A DNA stretch of 64,000 nt from Legionella erythra (lineage in GTDB: Bacteria > Pseudomonadota > Gammaproteobacteria > Legionellales > Legionellaceae), in assembly GCF_001467615.1 (NCBI RefSeq), contig NZ_LNYA01000034.1, positions 441,004 through 505,003 of the forward strand, read 5' to 3'. Of this stretch, positions 49,258-57,702 are shown piece by piece. Within the stretch, counting starts at the first letter, position 1; every line of letters starts with the position of its first letter. The notes below the pieces were generated by a model. The model saw only the letters and a list, made by a program, of their open reading frames with translations, searched no databases and was not told the origin of the DNA. Made by a program: the position numbers and the translations under genes.

Positions 49258-49652
49258 ATAAATGGCTTGCATACGTTTTCATACTAATGATCTGTTTGTC
49301 AGGGAGTGCTCAGGCGAATAGCTTTTATCCTTTTGATTCATCCCGACAGGAAGCCCAATTTAACCACCTGTTAAAAGAGTTGCGCTGCCTTGTTTGCCAA
49401 AATCAGGATTTGGCGGATTCCAATGCGGATCTCGCCAAAGATTTACGGGCACAGGTTTACGATCTGGTCAGGGAAGGAAAGAGCGACAGTGAGATTATTC
49501 AATACCTCACTGACCGTTATGGTGACTTTATCCTGTTTAATCCTCCGGTAAAATGGGTCACGGCGTTATTGTGGTTTGGTCCCATTCTGTTTTTAGTATT
49601 GGGCTTACTGGTTTTTTGGCGCACATGTCTAAAGCGGGTTGCACATGAATGA
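49254..49652 (+). CDS. ccmH: cytochrome c biogenesis protein CcmH (CcmH/CycL/Ccl2 N-type)
   Basis: 132 residues: a signal peptide (WLAYVFILMICLSGSAQA), the redox motif ELRCLVCQNQDLADSNADLAKDLR (Cys45, Cys48), then the helix pair, and a C-terminal membrane anchor (ALLWFGPILFLVLGLLVFW). This is the short form without the TPR domain; the TPR part is encoded by the next gene. It overlaps ccmG (ATGA) and ccmI (8 bases). Confidence 0.96.
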   Translation: MNKWLAYVFILMICLSGSAQANSFYPFDSSRQEAQFNHLLKELRCLVCQNQDLADSNADLAKDLRAQVYDLVREGKSDSEIIQYLTDRYGDFILFNPPVKWVTALLWFGPILFLVLGLLVFWRTCLKRVAHE

Positions 49653-50304
49653 AAATTGGCTTTTATTGAGTTTTGCCGCTTTGATCCTGTTGGCTTTGCT
49701 GCTGCTTTCCTTTGGTTTACGGGGAACAAAAAAATCGCTGCTGGTTCTTATCCCCTTTTTTGTTGTTGCCGGATGCGGCGGTTATTGGTATTGGGGAAGT
49801 TGGCAGACTTTGCATGATTTTTCACGGCAGCAGGCCCGCATGCAGGATGTAAAGAAGGTACTCGCGACGATTAAAGACCCCAAGGATTTAATCACGCGTT
49901 TGCGGCAGCGTTTGGATAATACGCCGGCCAGTTCTCGCGGATGGTATCTATTGGGTAGACTCTATCTCAGTCAAAATGAATTGCAGCAAGCCAAAACGTC
50001 ATTTAAAAAGGCCATTACCCTTAATCCTGAGAATGACACAGCAAGAGTCAGTTATGTTCAGGTTCTTTTGTTGCTCAACCATCAGCAATTTAATGATGAC
50101 ATGACGGCGCAATTGCACCTGTTGCTGAAAAAAAATCCAGAACAACCGGATGCCTTGGCGATGCTTGCCGCTAAAGCCTATCAGGAAAAGGCGTTTGGCG
50201 ACGCCATCGTGTATTGGCAACAATTGTTAAAAATGGTTCCAGGCAATTCGGAGACTGCTCAGGGTTTACGCAAAGCCATTGCTAAAGCACAACAACAATT
50301 ATAG
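49645..50304 (+). CDS. ccmI: TPR cytochrome c biogenesis protein CcmI
   Basis: 219 residues from the ATG at 49645. Two N-terminal membrane helices (WLLLSFAALILLALLLLSFGL and LLVLIPFFVVAGCGGYWYWG) come before a periplasmic TPR domain (SRGWYLLGRLYLSQNELQQAKTSFKKAITLNPENDTARVSYVQVLL...). It holds the apocytochrome C-terminus for heme attachment. It corresponds to the C-terminal half of E. coli CcmH. It is last of the ccm genes. Confidence 0.9.
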   Translation: MNENWLLLSFAALILLALLLLSFGLRGTKKSLLVLIPFFVVAGCGGYWYWGSWQTLHDFSRQQARMQDVKKVLATIKDPKDLITRLRQRLDNTPASSRGWYLLGRLYLSQNELQQAKTSFKKAITLNPENDTARVSYVQVLLLLNHQQFNDDMTAQLHLLLKKNPEQPDALAMLAAKAYQEKAFGDAIVYWQQLLKMVPGNSETAQGLRKAIAKAQQQL

Positions 50305-50381
50305 AGTGATAAATCGTATTTAATTTGGCATTTATCGTCTATTCTGTATGAGTAATTGGTTATGGTTTTCAAGGAGGAAAC

Positions 50382-50588
50382 ATGACAAACCGTGTTTATC
50401 AAATTGTTGAATTGGTGGGAACTTCGGAAGAAGGTATTGAGGAAGCGATTAATAATGCCATTGCGCAGGCGGCAAAAATTCACGGCAAGCTGGATTGGTA
50501 TGAGGTATTGCAAACCCGTGGTTTTATCGAGGGAAATCAAAGCAAATATTACCAGGTCCATTTGAAAATAGGCTGCCACGCCCATTAA
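50382..50588 (+). CDS. dodecin family flavin-binding protein
   Basis: A 68-residue dodecin: VYQIVELVGTSEEGIEEAINNAIAQAAKIHGKLDWYEVLQTRGFIEGN...YYQVHLKIG. Dodecins form hollow dodecamers that bind and buffer flavin; the Trp in KLDWYEV stacks on the isoalloxazine ring and the Gln in YQVHLKIG contacts it. A strong AAGGAGG ribosome site precedes the ATG. Monocistronic, 77 bases after ccmI. Confidence 0.93.
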   Translation: MTNRVYQIVELVGTSEEGIEEAINNAIAQAAKIHGKLDWYEVLQTRGFIEGNQSKYYQVHLKIGCHAH

Positions 50589-50659
50589 TGCCCAACCCGA
50601 AAGTGCTCTCCCTGGGGGGACTCTGAACCCTAATGTACCTTCTGTGCGGTTAATCCCAT

Positions 50660-50683
50660 AGATTCCCGCCTGCGCGGGAAAGA
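50660..50683. repeat. REP-like palindrome, left of minisatellite
   Basis: TTCCCGCCTGCGCGGGAA is a 7-bp stem with a short loop. Its core matches the palindromes of the 5.5-5.9 kb array and is the reverse complement of the one at 50987-51006. Confidence 0.6.
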
Positions 50684-50694
50684 CTGCTTATTCG

Positions 50695-50865
50695 TGGAAG
50701 GCAGGCTGTTCTTTGGAAGGCGGTTTGTTCTTTGGAAGGCGGTTTGTTCTTTGGAAGGCGGTTTGTTCTTTGGAAGGCGGTTTGTTCTTTGGAAGGCAGG
50801 TTGTTCTTTGGAAGGCAGGTTGTTTTTTGGAAGGCAGGTTGTGCCTTGGAAGACAGTTTATTTCG
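50695..50865. repeat. 19-bp minisatellite, nine tandem units
   Basis: Nine head-to-tail units of TGGAAGGCGGTTTGTTCTT begin at 50695 and every 19 bases up to 50847. Units 2-5 are identical; flanking units carry substitutions (GGCAGGCT, GGCAGGTT, TTTTTT, GTGCCT). Nineteen is not a multiple of three, so all frames stay open and give spurious repetitive ORFs on both strands. A candidate variable-number tandem repeat. Confidence 0.92.
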
Positions 50866-50981
50866 CACAAAATTGCTTTGTGAGCAAGACAGGTTTCGGG
50901 GACAGGCTTTGTTTCATTGAGTTTTTTTGCCCATTGTGTCTTCACGGTTGGTCTTCAACATTTTCTGCTGTCCTCATATCT

Positions 50982-51012
50982 GTCATCCCCCGCGCAGGCG
51001 GGGGATCCATTC
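50982..51012. repeat. REP-like palindrome, right of minisatellite
   Basis: TCCCCCGCGCAGGCGGGGGA is preceded by TGTCA and followed by TCCATT. This matches, in reverse orientation, the GGATG...GATGACAG half-units of the 5.5-5.9 kb array. With 50660-50683 it forms an inverted pair around the minisatellite, and it may act as a terminator for the FAD monooxygenase gene. Confidence 0.6.
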
Positions 51013-51023
51013 CTTTTGCGGAA

Positions 51024-52550
51024 CTAACAGGTCATGTGAATCTCCGTTTTATTCTTGTCGGCTGTTTTGATTGACGATGAGTTAATTTTGAAGAGGCAAA
51101 GTTTAGCCAGCGTCGGAATGGTGTCTTTAGCATGCAGTAGTGCGCGGCGATGCATTTCGGTGGTTTCAACGGCTTGTCTTGCCTCGAGAGGATGGCTGCC
51201 GGGGCCTGTCAGATTAAACCGTTGGGGCGTGTGAGCGCCGTCCAGCAGTACATGTTGAAAGCCTGGATCGTAAGACTTTATATCAGGCAAAATACCCAGT
51301 TTATTGGCCAGTGACGTTAAAAACTCAATCTCATCCCGCTTAGCCGGTGTCTTCTCTATTTCCTTAAGCAGGGTTTCTGCATCAGGGAGTGAATAGTTGC
51401 CGCTGAATACCCGACATGCCAATCGGGCCTGTAATTCCGCAATCGGGAATACCGCTCCACGGGCGCCCTCATACATGGCGATAACGGCTAGCGAGTCTGA
51501 TAAAAGGGTGTCTTCGTATAAATTCGGTAGAGTACGGAGGTGTTCAGGCAGGAAAAATAGTTGCCGCTGATAACCTGTACAGAAAATGACATGATCGAAT
51601 GCATGAAACTGGTCATTGCACAGTTGTACGCCTTTCTCGGTAAAATAGTCTATCTCACCTTTCGCGAAAATGATTTTTTCTTGGCGGCATAACTTAAAAT
51701 AATCTTCAACAATGGTAAATTTCATAGGTGACGAGTCTGTCATTTGCCATTCGGGGAAGTCTTGCTGTTCCTGGCAGTGTTTCTGTAAGAATTTAACTTC
51801 TTCCTCAGGCGATTTTGGTAATCGACTGTTGTTATAAGTTTTTAATAAATCCCGGGGTAACCAGGGACCCTGATGATTGGGTTCGGCAGAACGGTAACGC
51901 TGAACACACCAATGCTCTTTGCGAAAATGATGAGTTGTCAATGAGGCCACAGGGGCTAACTCTTCAACGATGGCTGTACCACTGAAAGAGTTACCGACGA
52001 CCAGTACTTTTTTCCCGGCAAAGGGTTTTGGACCCTGGTAATGGGCACTATGGCTCATCTTGTCTCGAATACTATCCAGTCCTTTAAATTCGGGAATATA
52101 GGGATGAGTGAATTTACTGCTGGCTACAATAACGGCATCAAATAATTTTTCCTTGCAAACCGATGTGCCTTTTTCCTGCCAGCGAATCAGCCATTGATTT
52201 TCCTCGCGCTTGACCTCCACGACTTTCGATTCAAATTGAATACAAGGCAGAAGCTTAAATTGTTTCGCATAGGCTAAGAGATAAGCGTATTGCTCTTCGG
52301 TAGTGGGGAAATCCGGGGTGCCTGACGGCCAGGGAAAATCAGAAAAACTGCCTGTATGCCGCGAAATATTGACTTTCATGCCGGGCCAGGCAGTACCCTG
52401 TTGATGGGTGCTGCGTTGTGCTTCTCCCCACACACCGCCAATCCCCCTGGAGAGTTCAAACGCCGTAGGGATCAACCCTTCTGCCAATGCCGCTTTGATG
52501 GCCGTGAGGCCGGAAGGCCCGGCGCCGATAATTGCTATTTCCTTGCCCAT
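51024..52550 (-). CDS. flavin-containing monooxygenase
   Basis: 508-residue class B flavoprotein monooxygenase. The N-terminal FAD site is EIAIIGAGPSGLTAIKAAL, with FELSRGIGGVWGEA closing the fold. FSDFPWPSGTPDFPTTEEQYAYLLAYAKQF corresponds to the FMO pattern around the first active-site loop. The NADPH site is GKKVLVVGNSFSGTAIVEELA, and HVIFCTGYQRQL is the ATG/FATGY-type motif. It probably oxygenates soft nucleophiles (N or S) or performs Baeyer-Villiger chemistry; substrate unknown. It is transcribed in the same direction as the neighbouring U-box-like gene, 14 bases after it. Confidence 0.88.
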   Translation of the reverse strand: MGKEIAIIGAGPSGLTAIKAALAEGLIPTAFELSRGIGGVWGEAQRSTHQQGTAWPGMKVNISRHTGSFSDFPWPSGTPDFPTTEEQYAYLLAYAKQFKLLPCIQFESKVVEVKREENQWLIRWQEKGTSVCKEKLFDAVIVASSKFTHPYIPEFKGLDSIRDKMSHSAHYQGPKPFAGKKVLVVGNSFSGTAIVEELAPVASLTTHHFRKEHWCVQRYRSAEPNHQGPWLPRDLLKTYNNSRLPKSPEEEVKFLQKHCQEQQDFPEWQMTDSSPMKFTIVEDYFKLCRQEKIIFAKGEIDYFTEKGVQLCNDQFHAFDHVIFCTGYQRQLFFLPEHLRTLPNLYEDTLLSDSLAVIAMYEGARGAVFPIAELQARLACRVFSGNYSLPDAETLLKEIEKTPAKRDEIEFLTSLANKLGILPDIKSYDPGFQHVLLDGAHTPQRFNLTGPGSHPLEARQAVETTEMHRRALLHAKDTIPTLAKLCLFKINSSSIKTADKNKTEIHMTC

Positions 52551-52563
52551 GTGTCCTCAATAA

Positions 52564-53757
52564 TTAATTGGGAGAGAAACCCGGATTAGAATCCGACAAT
52601 ACCATCTCAGGTTCTACTGATTTTTCAACGCTTGTATCAACCTTTTTGCCATCGTTGCTCGATTTATAAAACGTAACGTGCTTCGCATCCGACAGGACAG
52701 TTTTGGACGGCTCCAGAGCCTTGCCCTGATTGAACTGCTTGGAAAGTTGGTGCAGATCCTTTTTCAACTGGTTAATGCGGACAGAGGATTCCACCAACTC
52801 CTTGCATTTCACCGAAAATGGATAATAGGCATAACGGCATTTTTTACCCTGATAGGGAGTGGGCGAGTGAATAGAATCCCGCGTGGTGGGGATAATGGCA
52901 TTTTGATTTAACCAGGTTTTGAGGGAGTTGTAGTCAGTTATCTTGGTGGAACCTGGCACTGCGTGCCATTTGTCATGGTCAAGGTATTCTTTTACAAACA
53001 GCACAGGGCGTTCGAGTTCCATTTTTTCGAATAATTCATCTTCAAGCGCCGGGGTTTTCTTTTGATCCATAGCCTCCGCAACTTCAGATAAATTTTTAGC
53101 CAATTGGTAATGGCGTTCTAACTCGGCTTTAAGCTTCTCTGCCTGCTCATGAAAATGAACCAGGGTTGTGGCTTGTTTTAGCGCATCCGGTTGAATGGTG
53201 TTTGTGGCTTCCTGAAGTAAGTCCCGCATTTCATGGACATCGGGAAGATTAGATTCAATGGCATCATGTTCCTGTTGGAGCTCATCGAGATCAATTGTTT
53301 GCGGATCATGAGGATGAGAATTATTGGCGGGGATAACAAGCCGGTGAATAAGGACCAGCAGGGACTGACCGGTTGATGAAAAATAACCGATAGGTTGAGC
53401 AAAATTCTCAAATATACCTGCCCATCCATCATAGAGTGCAGCGCCAAAGCCCTCAAAAAATACTTTAAGTGCATCACCAATAGCCAAGCCTATACAATAA
53501 AGGGACACAATGGGGACAGCGCAGACACTGACAAACAAGGCGAATGGTGCAAGCAGTACGCCAAAGATCATGGCCAATGTAGAATTGACACCCAGAATAT
53601 TGAGTGAAAAGCCTAGAAGGACAGGTGACATCACCACAAAAGCAATGGTTAATCCTACAAAACCTAAAGCCACAAAGAATTGAACCAATAAATATTTAAT
53701 TAATAACAAGAAGGGGCCGAGCAGGAAAGCGGATGCGTGGTTTAAAAATTTGAGCAT
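52564..53757 (-). CDS. membrane protein with coiled coil and U-box-like segment, candidate effector
   Basis: 397 residues. The first ~120 contain three or four membrane helices (LLGPFLLLIKYLLVQFFVALGFVGLTIAFVVM; LAMIFGVLLAPFALFVSVCAVPIVSLYCIG). Residues ~150-240 are coiled coil. Residues ~245-310 read like a divergent U-box: RPVLFVKEYLDHDKWHAVPGS, then TDYNSLKTWLNQNAIIPTTRDSI. Compare the U-box pattern PVxxxxGxTYxRxxIxxWLxxxxxCPxTRxxL. A second coiled coil and a polar tail (EPEMVLSDSNPGFSPN) follow. Legionella effectors LubX and GobX use U-boxes, that of GobX being cryptic. The E3-ligase role is inference. Confidence 0.55.
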   Translation of the reverse strand: MLKFLNHASAFLLGPFLLLIKYLLVQFFVALGFVGLTIAFVVMSPVLLGFSLNILGVNSTLAMIFGVLLAPFALFVSVCAVPIVSLYCIGLAIGDALKVFFEGFGAALYDGWAGIFENFAQPIGYFSSTGQSLLVLIHRLVIPANNSHPHDPQTIDLDELQQEHDAIESNLPDVHEMRDLLQEATNTIQPDALKQATTLVHFHEQAEKLKAELERHYQLAKNLSEVAEAMDQKKTPALEDELFEKMELERPVLFVKEYLDHDKWHAVPGSTKITDYNSLKTWLNQNAIIPTTRDSIHSPTPYQGKKCRYAYYPFSVKCKELVESSVRINQLKKDLHQLSKQFNQGKALEPSKTVLSDAKHVTFYKSSNDGKKVDTSVEKSVEPEMVLSDSNPGFSPN

Positions 53758-53812
53758 GATAGAACCTTAGCCAGAATCTGACAGCAGGCCTATCCTACCG
53801 CTGGGCAACCCG

Positions 53813-55630
53813 TTAGGCAAGCGCATTGTGCTCATTCAGTAGTCCAAGAAATTGCTGACCGTAGCGTTCGAGTTTGTATTGTCCGACCCCGGTAATATTA
53901 CGAAGTTGCATTAAGGTGGCTGGTTTTTTATCCACCATCTCCTGCAGCGTCATGTCACTAAAAATCATAAACGGTGGTTTATCCTCTTCCTGTGCGAGTT
54001 CGCGCCGTAATTGACGCAGTTTTTCAAATAAGGGGTCATTCAGGCATGTCACCGCTTTTTTGCCGGATTTAGGCGCAGGTAAATCTTTGGCTGGCAAGGT
54101 CAGGGAAACCCGTTCTTCCCCACGCAATACCGGAATGGCTTTTTGCGTAAGGCGCAGCACGTTGAATTGGCTGATGTCCTGATAACAATAACCCCTGTGA
54201 ATCAGCTGCCAGGCGAGATGCTTCCAGTAGTGTGCTGAGCGGTCGCGGCCTATACCAAAGGTGCTCAACTGGTCATGATGAGCCGTTTTGATTTTTTCAG
54301 AAGTCACCCCGCGCAGGACCTCAATGGTGTAACTCATGCCATAACCCTGCCGCAGGCGATAAATACAGGACAATAATTTTTGGGCCTCTTCAGTCGCCTC
54401 TTCAATGCGGGGCGGATGATCACAGACATCGCAGTAATTGCAGCTGGCCGGGGTGCTCTCATCAAAATAGTTTAAGAGAATCTGGCGTCGGCAATGGGCC
54501 GCTTCTGCAAAGGCCAGCATGTGATTTAGTTTGGCGCTATCAACGCGTTGCTGCCCCTCATTGTCTGAGGCGGCAATCCAGGCGCGAAGCCTTGCGCTGT
54601 CTGCCGGGTCAAACAGTAGTAAAGCCTGAGCCGGCAAACCATCCCGGCCGGCGCGCCCTGTCTCCTGGTAATAACTTTCAATGCTCTTCGGCAGGTCATA
54701 ATGAACGACAAACCGCACATTGGGTTTGTCAATGCCCATGCCGAAAGCAATGGTGGCAACGACGATATCAATCTCGTCATGCCTGAAAAGCGTCTGAACC
54801 TGGCGGCGTTCTTCATGACTTAATCCGGCGTGGTAAGCACGTGCCCGTAATCCTTCGTCTTTCAATTTTTCAGCCAGGCGTTCTACGCCATTGCGGGTGC
54901 TGCAGTAAATAATGCCGGCCTTCTCGGCTTGGCTGTTTAAAAATTGTAGCAATTGCCGACCGGGATTATTCTTTAAAAGCACGCGATAATGAATATTGGG
55001 GCGATTAAACGAGGCAACGTAGCATGTCGGAGCGTAATTGAGGCGGGCGATGATATCGGTACGGGTTTGTTGATCGGCGGTGGCTGTTAAAGCAATAACG
55101 GGTATGCAGGGAAAATGGGTTTTTAATAGACCCAGGGTACTGTATTCCGGGCGAAAATCATGCCCCCACTGCGAAATGCAGTGGGCCTCATCAATGGCAA
55201 ACAACGCAAGTTCGCACTGCTTCAGGCGTTCAAGAAAAGCGGGGTGTACCAGACGTTCCGGGGCAATGTAGAGTAAATCGAGTGCCTCATGATGCAATTG
55301 CGACAGAACCTGCTTGGCCTCCTCGCCCGACAGGGACGAATTGTAATAAGCTGCACGCACGCCCAGGGCCTTAAGTGCCGCAACCTGATCTTCCATCAAG
55401 GCAATCAGGGGGGATACGACAATGGCAACACCGCGCCGAATCAGGGCCGGGATCTGATAACATAAGGATTTGCCGCCGCCTGTGGGCATCAGTACTAATA
55501 AATCTTTGCCCTGAACAAGATCATCAATAATCGTTTTCTGTAAACCTCGGAAGCTGTCAAAGCCAAAATATTTTTTTAAGGCCAGCGCGGCTTCGTCAGC
55601 ATGTGAGGCAGACGTATGGCTCGTTTCCAT
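53813..55630 (-). CDS. recQ: ATP-dependent DNA helicase RecQ
   Basis: 3'-5' DNA helicase for recombination and fork repair, 605 residues. The helicase core has FRGLQKTIIDDLVQGKDLLVLMPTGGGKSLCYQIPA (Q motif and Walker A), FAIDEAHCISQWGHDFRPEY (DEAH plus the aromatic-rich loop) and VVHYDLPKSIESYYQETGRAGRDGLPA (motif VI). The RecQ-Ct zinc site is CRRQILLNYFDE...CNYCDVCDHPP, followed by a winged helix. A C-terminal HRDC domain (PATLMQLRNITGVGQYKLERYGQQFL) completes it. All elements are intact. Confidence 0.97.
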   Translation of the reverse strand: METSHTSASHADEAALALKKYFGFDSFRGLQKTIIDDLVQGKDLLVLMPTGGGKSLCYQIPALIRRGVAIVVSPLIALMEDQVAALKALGVRAAYYNSSLSGEEAKQVLSQLHHEALDLLYIAPERLVHPAFLERLKQCELALFAIDEAHCISQWGHDFRPEYSTLGLLKTHFPCIPVIALTATADQQTRTDIIARLNYAPTCYVASFNRPNIHYRVLLKNNPGRQLLQFLNSQAEKAGIIYCSTRNGVERLAEKLKDEGLRARAYHAGLSHEERRQVQTLFRHDEIDIVVATIAFGMGIDKPNVRFVVHYDLPKSIESYYQETGRAGRDGLPAQALLLFDPADSARLRAWIAASDNEGQQRVDSAKLNHMLAFAEAAHCRRQILLNYFDESTPASCNYCDVCDHPPRIEEATEEAQKLLSCIYRLRQGYGMSYTIEVLRGVTSEKIKTAHHDQLSTFGIGRDRSAHYWKHLAWQLIHRGYCYQDISQFNVLRLTQKAIPVLRGEERVSLTLPAKDLPAPKSGKKAVTCLNDPLFEKLRQLRRELAQEEDKPPFMIFSDMTLQEMVDKKPATLMQLRNITGVGQYKLERYGQQFLGLLNEHNALA

Positions 55631-55758
55631 GTGATTATTTTTTCTTTTTTTATTTCACGAACGCTAAAAATTGGCAATAATATCATTTTTTAGGAAGGCC
55701 TCCACCTAAAACGACGTTATTCTGTTTAATGATGGGGCTTGAAAACTAAGGACGGGTT

Positions 55759-56913
55759 ATGGATTTTCAATTGACAGACGAACATGTGGCTTTTCGTAAC
55801 ATGGCCGCTGAGTTTGCCCGCAACAAGTTGGCTCCCCATGCTGCTGCCTGGGATGAACAGGACTATTTCCCCGTTGACATTCTGCGTGAAGCCGCCTCGC
55901 TTGGCATGGCCGGTATGGTGGCCTCTGAAGACATTGGCGGAGCGGGGTTAAAACGCCTTGATGCCGCTTTGATTTTTGAACAGCTTGCCATGGGATGTGT
56001 GACCACCAGCGCGTTCCTCTCCATCCACAACATGGTGACTACCGCCATTGATCGGTATGCGGCGGAACCCTTGAGAAGTACCTGGGGTAAACGCCTTACC
56101 GCCATGGACGCCATTGCCAGTTACTGCCTCACTGAACCTGAATCAGGATCTGACGCGGCCTCTTTAAAAACCCGCGCGGTGAAAGAGGGCAATTATTATG
56201 TCTTAAATGGCGCCAAGGCGTTTATCTCAGGCGGCAGTGTCAGCGACATCTACCTGTGTATGGTAAGAACCGGCGATTCAACGCATCAGGGTATTTCCTG
56301 CTTTCTGGTTGAAAAAGACACTCCGGGTTTAAGTTTTGGCAAATTGGAAAAGAAAATGGGCTGGCGTAGCCAACCGACCTGCATGGTTTATTTTGAAAAT
56401 TGCCGTGTGCCTGCCAGCCATCTTGTTGGCGAGGAAGGGATGGGATTTAAAATCGCCCTCAATGCCTTAAATGGCGGCCGCGTCAATATTGCCGCCTGCT
56501 CGCTGGGCGGGGCGGCCGCCTGTTTGCGGCAAACGCGAAATTATATGAATGAACGCCGGCAATTTGAGAAAAAGCTCACGCAATTTCAGGCCTTGCGTTT
56601 TTATTTTGCCGACATGCTCACCGATTTTGAGGCCGCGCGCCTGATGGTGTATCGCGCAGCCGATGCTTTGGATAAAAAAGATGAGCAGGCACCCATGTAC
56701 TGTGCCATGGCCAAACGGCTGGCGACGGATATTGCCTTTCGTATCAGTGACAGGGCCATGCAGATTCATGGGGGTTATGGTTATCTGCATGATTACCAGA
56801 TTGAACGCATCTTTCGCGATTTGCGCGTGCATCAGATCCTCGAAGGGTCGAATGAAATCATGCGGGAAATCATAGCCAAGGCCACCCTGGATGAAGACTA
56901 TTCAATCGAATAA
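55759..56913 (+). CDS. acyl-CoA dehydrogenase, isobutyryl-CoA dehydrogenase-like
   Basis: FAD-dependent acyl-CoA dehydrogenase, 384 residues. YCLTEPESGSDAASLKTRAV is the flavin/substrate signature, FISGGSVSDIYLCMVRTG follows, and QIHGGYGYLHDYQIERIFRDLRVHQILEGSNEIMREII includes the catalytic Glu in LEGSNE. The next two genes encode enoyl-CoA hydratase and 3-hydroxyisobutyryl-CoA hydrolase, which makes isobutyryl-CoA (valine branch) the likely substrate, giving methacrylyl-CoA. It is first gene of that operon, 11 bases before the hydratase. Confidence 0.93.
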   Translation: MDFQLTDEHVAFRNMAAEFARNKLAPHAAAWDEQDYFPVDILREAASLGMAGMVASEDIGGAGLKRLDAALIFEQLAMGCVTTSAFLSIHNMVTTAIDRYAAEPLRSTWGKRLTAMDAIASYCLTEPESGSDAASLKTRAVKEGNYYVLNGAKAFISGGSVSDIYLCMVRTGDSTHQGISCFLVEKDTPGLSFGKLEKKMGWRSQPTCMVYFENCRVPASHLVGEEGMGFKIALNALNGGRVNIAACSLGGAAACLRQTRNYMNERRQFEKKLTQFQALRFYFADMLTDFEAARLMVYRAADALDKKDEQAPMYCAMAKRLATDIAFRISDRAMQIHGGYGYLHDYQIERIFRDLRVHQILEGSNEIMREIIAKATLDEDYSIE

Positions 56914-56924
56914 CAGGAGTTATT

Positions 56925-57701
56925 ATGAATGTAATTGAACAATCACTGGACAGCGACGGGATTCTCACGTTGACGCTGAACCGTCCTGAAAAACTTAACG
57001 CGTTAAGCCAGGACGTGTTGTTCCTGTTGTCAGATCTGTTGACTCAGGCTAAAGATAACCCACAAGTACGGGCGCTACTCCTGACTGGTAATGGCAAGGC
57101 CTTTTGCGCAGGCGCTGATATTTCTCGGTTGGCTGAGTGTCATGCCGAAACCGGGTATCAATTCGCCTGTGATGGCCAGGCTGTGTTCAGGCAGTTGGAA
57201 ACCTTGGGAAAACCCTCGCTTGCGGCAGTCAATGGGTTTGCCTTTGGCGGCGGGTGTGAACTGGCCATTTCAGCGACACTGCGCATCGCGTCTTTGGCTG
57301 CTAAATTCGGTCAGCCGGAAGTGAAGCTCGGGGTGATTCCGGGCTACGGTGGTACGCAGCGCCTGGCTCGTTTAATTGGTAAGGGGCGTGCGCTTGATTT
57401 GTGTTTAACCGGCCGTTTTATCGATGCCGAGACAGCTTTGCAATGGGGTTTGGTCAGTGCAGTCACCGAACCGCATCAATTGCTGGACGAAGGCCGCCAG
57501 ATTCTGAGAGGCATTCTCAGCATGGCGCCGCTGGCTATCCGAAGCGTTATGGAAGTGATTGATTACGGTTACGATTTATCGCTTAACGACGCCTTGCACC
57601 TTGAGGCCGTGCATTTTTCCAAAGTGTGTGCCAGCGAGGATAAAAAAGAAGGGGTTAACGCCTTTTTAAACAAACGCCAACCCGTATTCAAAGGGGAATA
57701 A
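56925..57701 (+). CDS. enoyl-CoA hydratase
   Basis: Crotonase-family hydratase, 258 residues. It contains LTLNRPEKLNALS, the oxyanion-hole strand LLLTGNGKAFCAGADISRL, the catalytic region AAVNGFAFGGGCELAISATLRIAS and KFGQPEVKLGVIPGYGGTQRLARLIG, with the Glu at the position conserved in hydratases (PEVKLG, with the second Glu of short-chain hydratases in GGCELA). In this operon it would hydrate methacrylyl-CoA to 3-hydroxyisobutyryl-CoA. An AGGAG ribosome site precedes the ATG. It lies one base before the next gene. Confidence 0.92.
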   Translation: MNVIEQSLDSDGILTLTLNRPEKLNALSQDVLFLLSDLLTQAKDNPQVRALLLTGNGKAFCAGADISRLAECHAETGYQFACDGQAVFRQLETLGKPSLAAVNGFAFGGGCELAISATLRIASLAAKFGQPEVKLGVIPGYGGTQRLARLIGKGRALDLCLTGRFIDAETALQWGLVSAVTEPHQLLDEGRQILRGILSMAPLAIRSVMEVIDYGYDLSLNDALHLEAVHFSKVCASEDKKEGVNAFLNKRQPVFKGE

Positions 57702-57702
57702 C

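Noticed and set aside
50650..51074. Repetitive open frames across the minisatellite, both strands
   Set aside because: A 19-bp period keeps all frames open; the peptides are translated repeats running into unrelated sequence and overlap the end of the monooxygenase gene.
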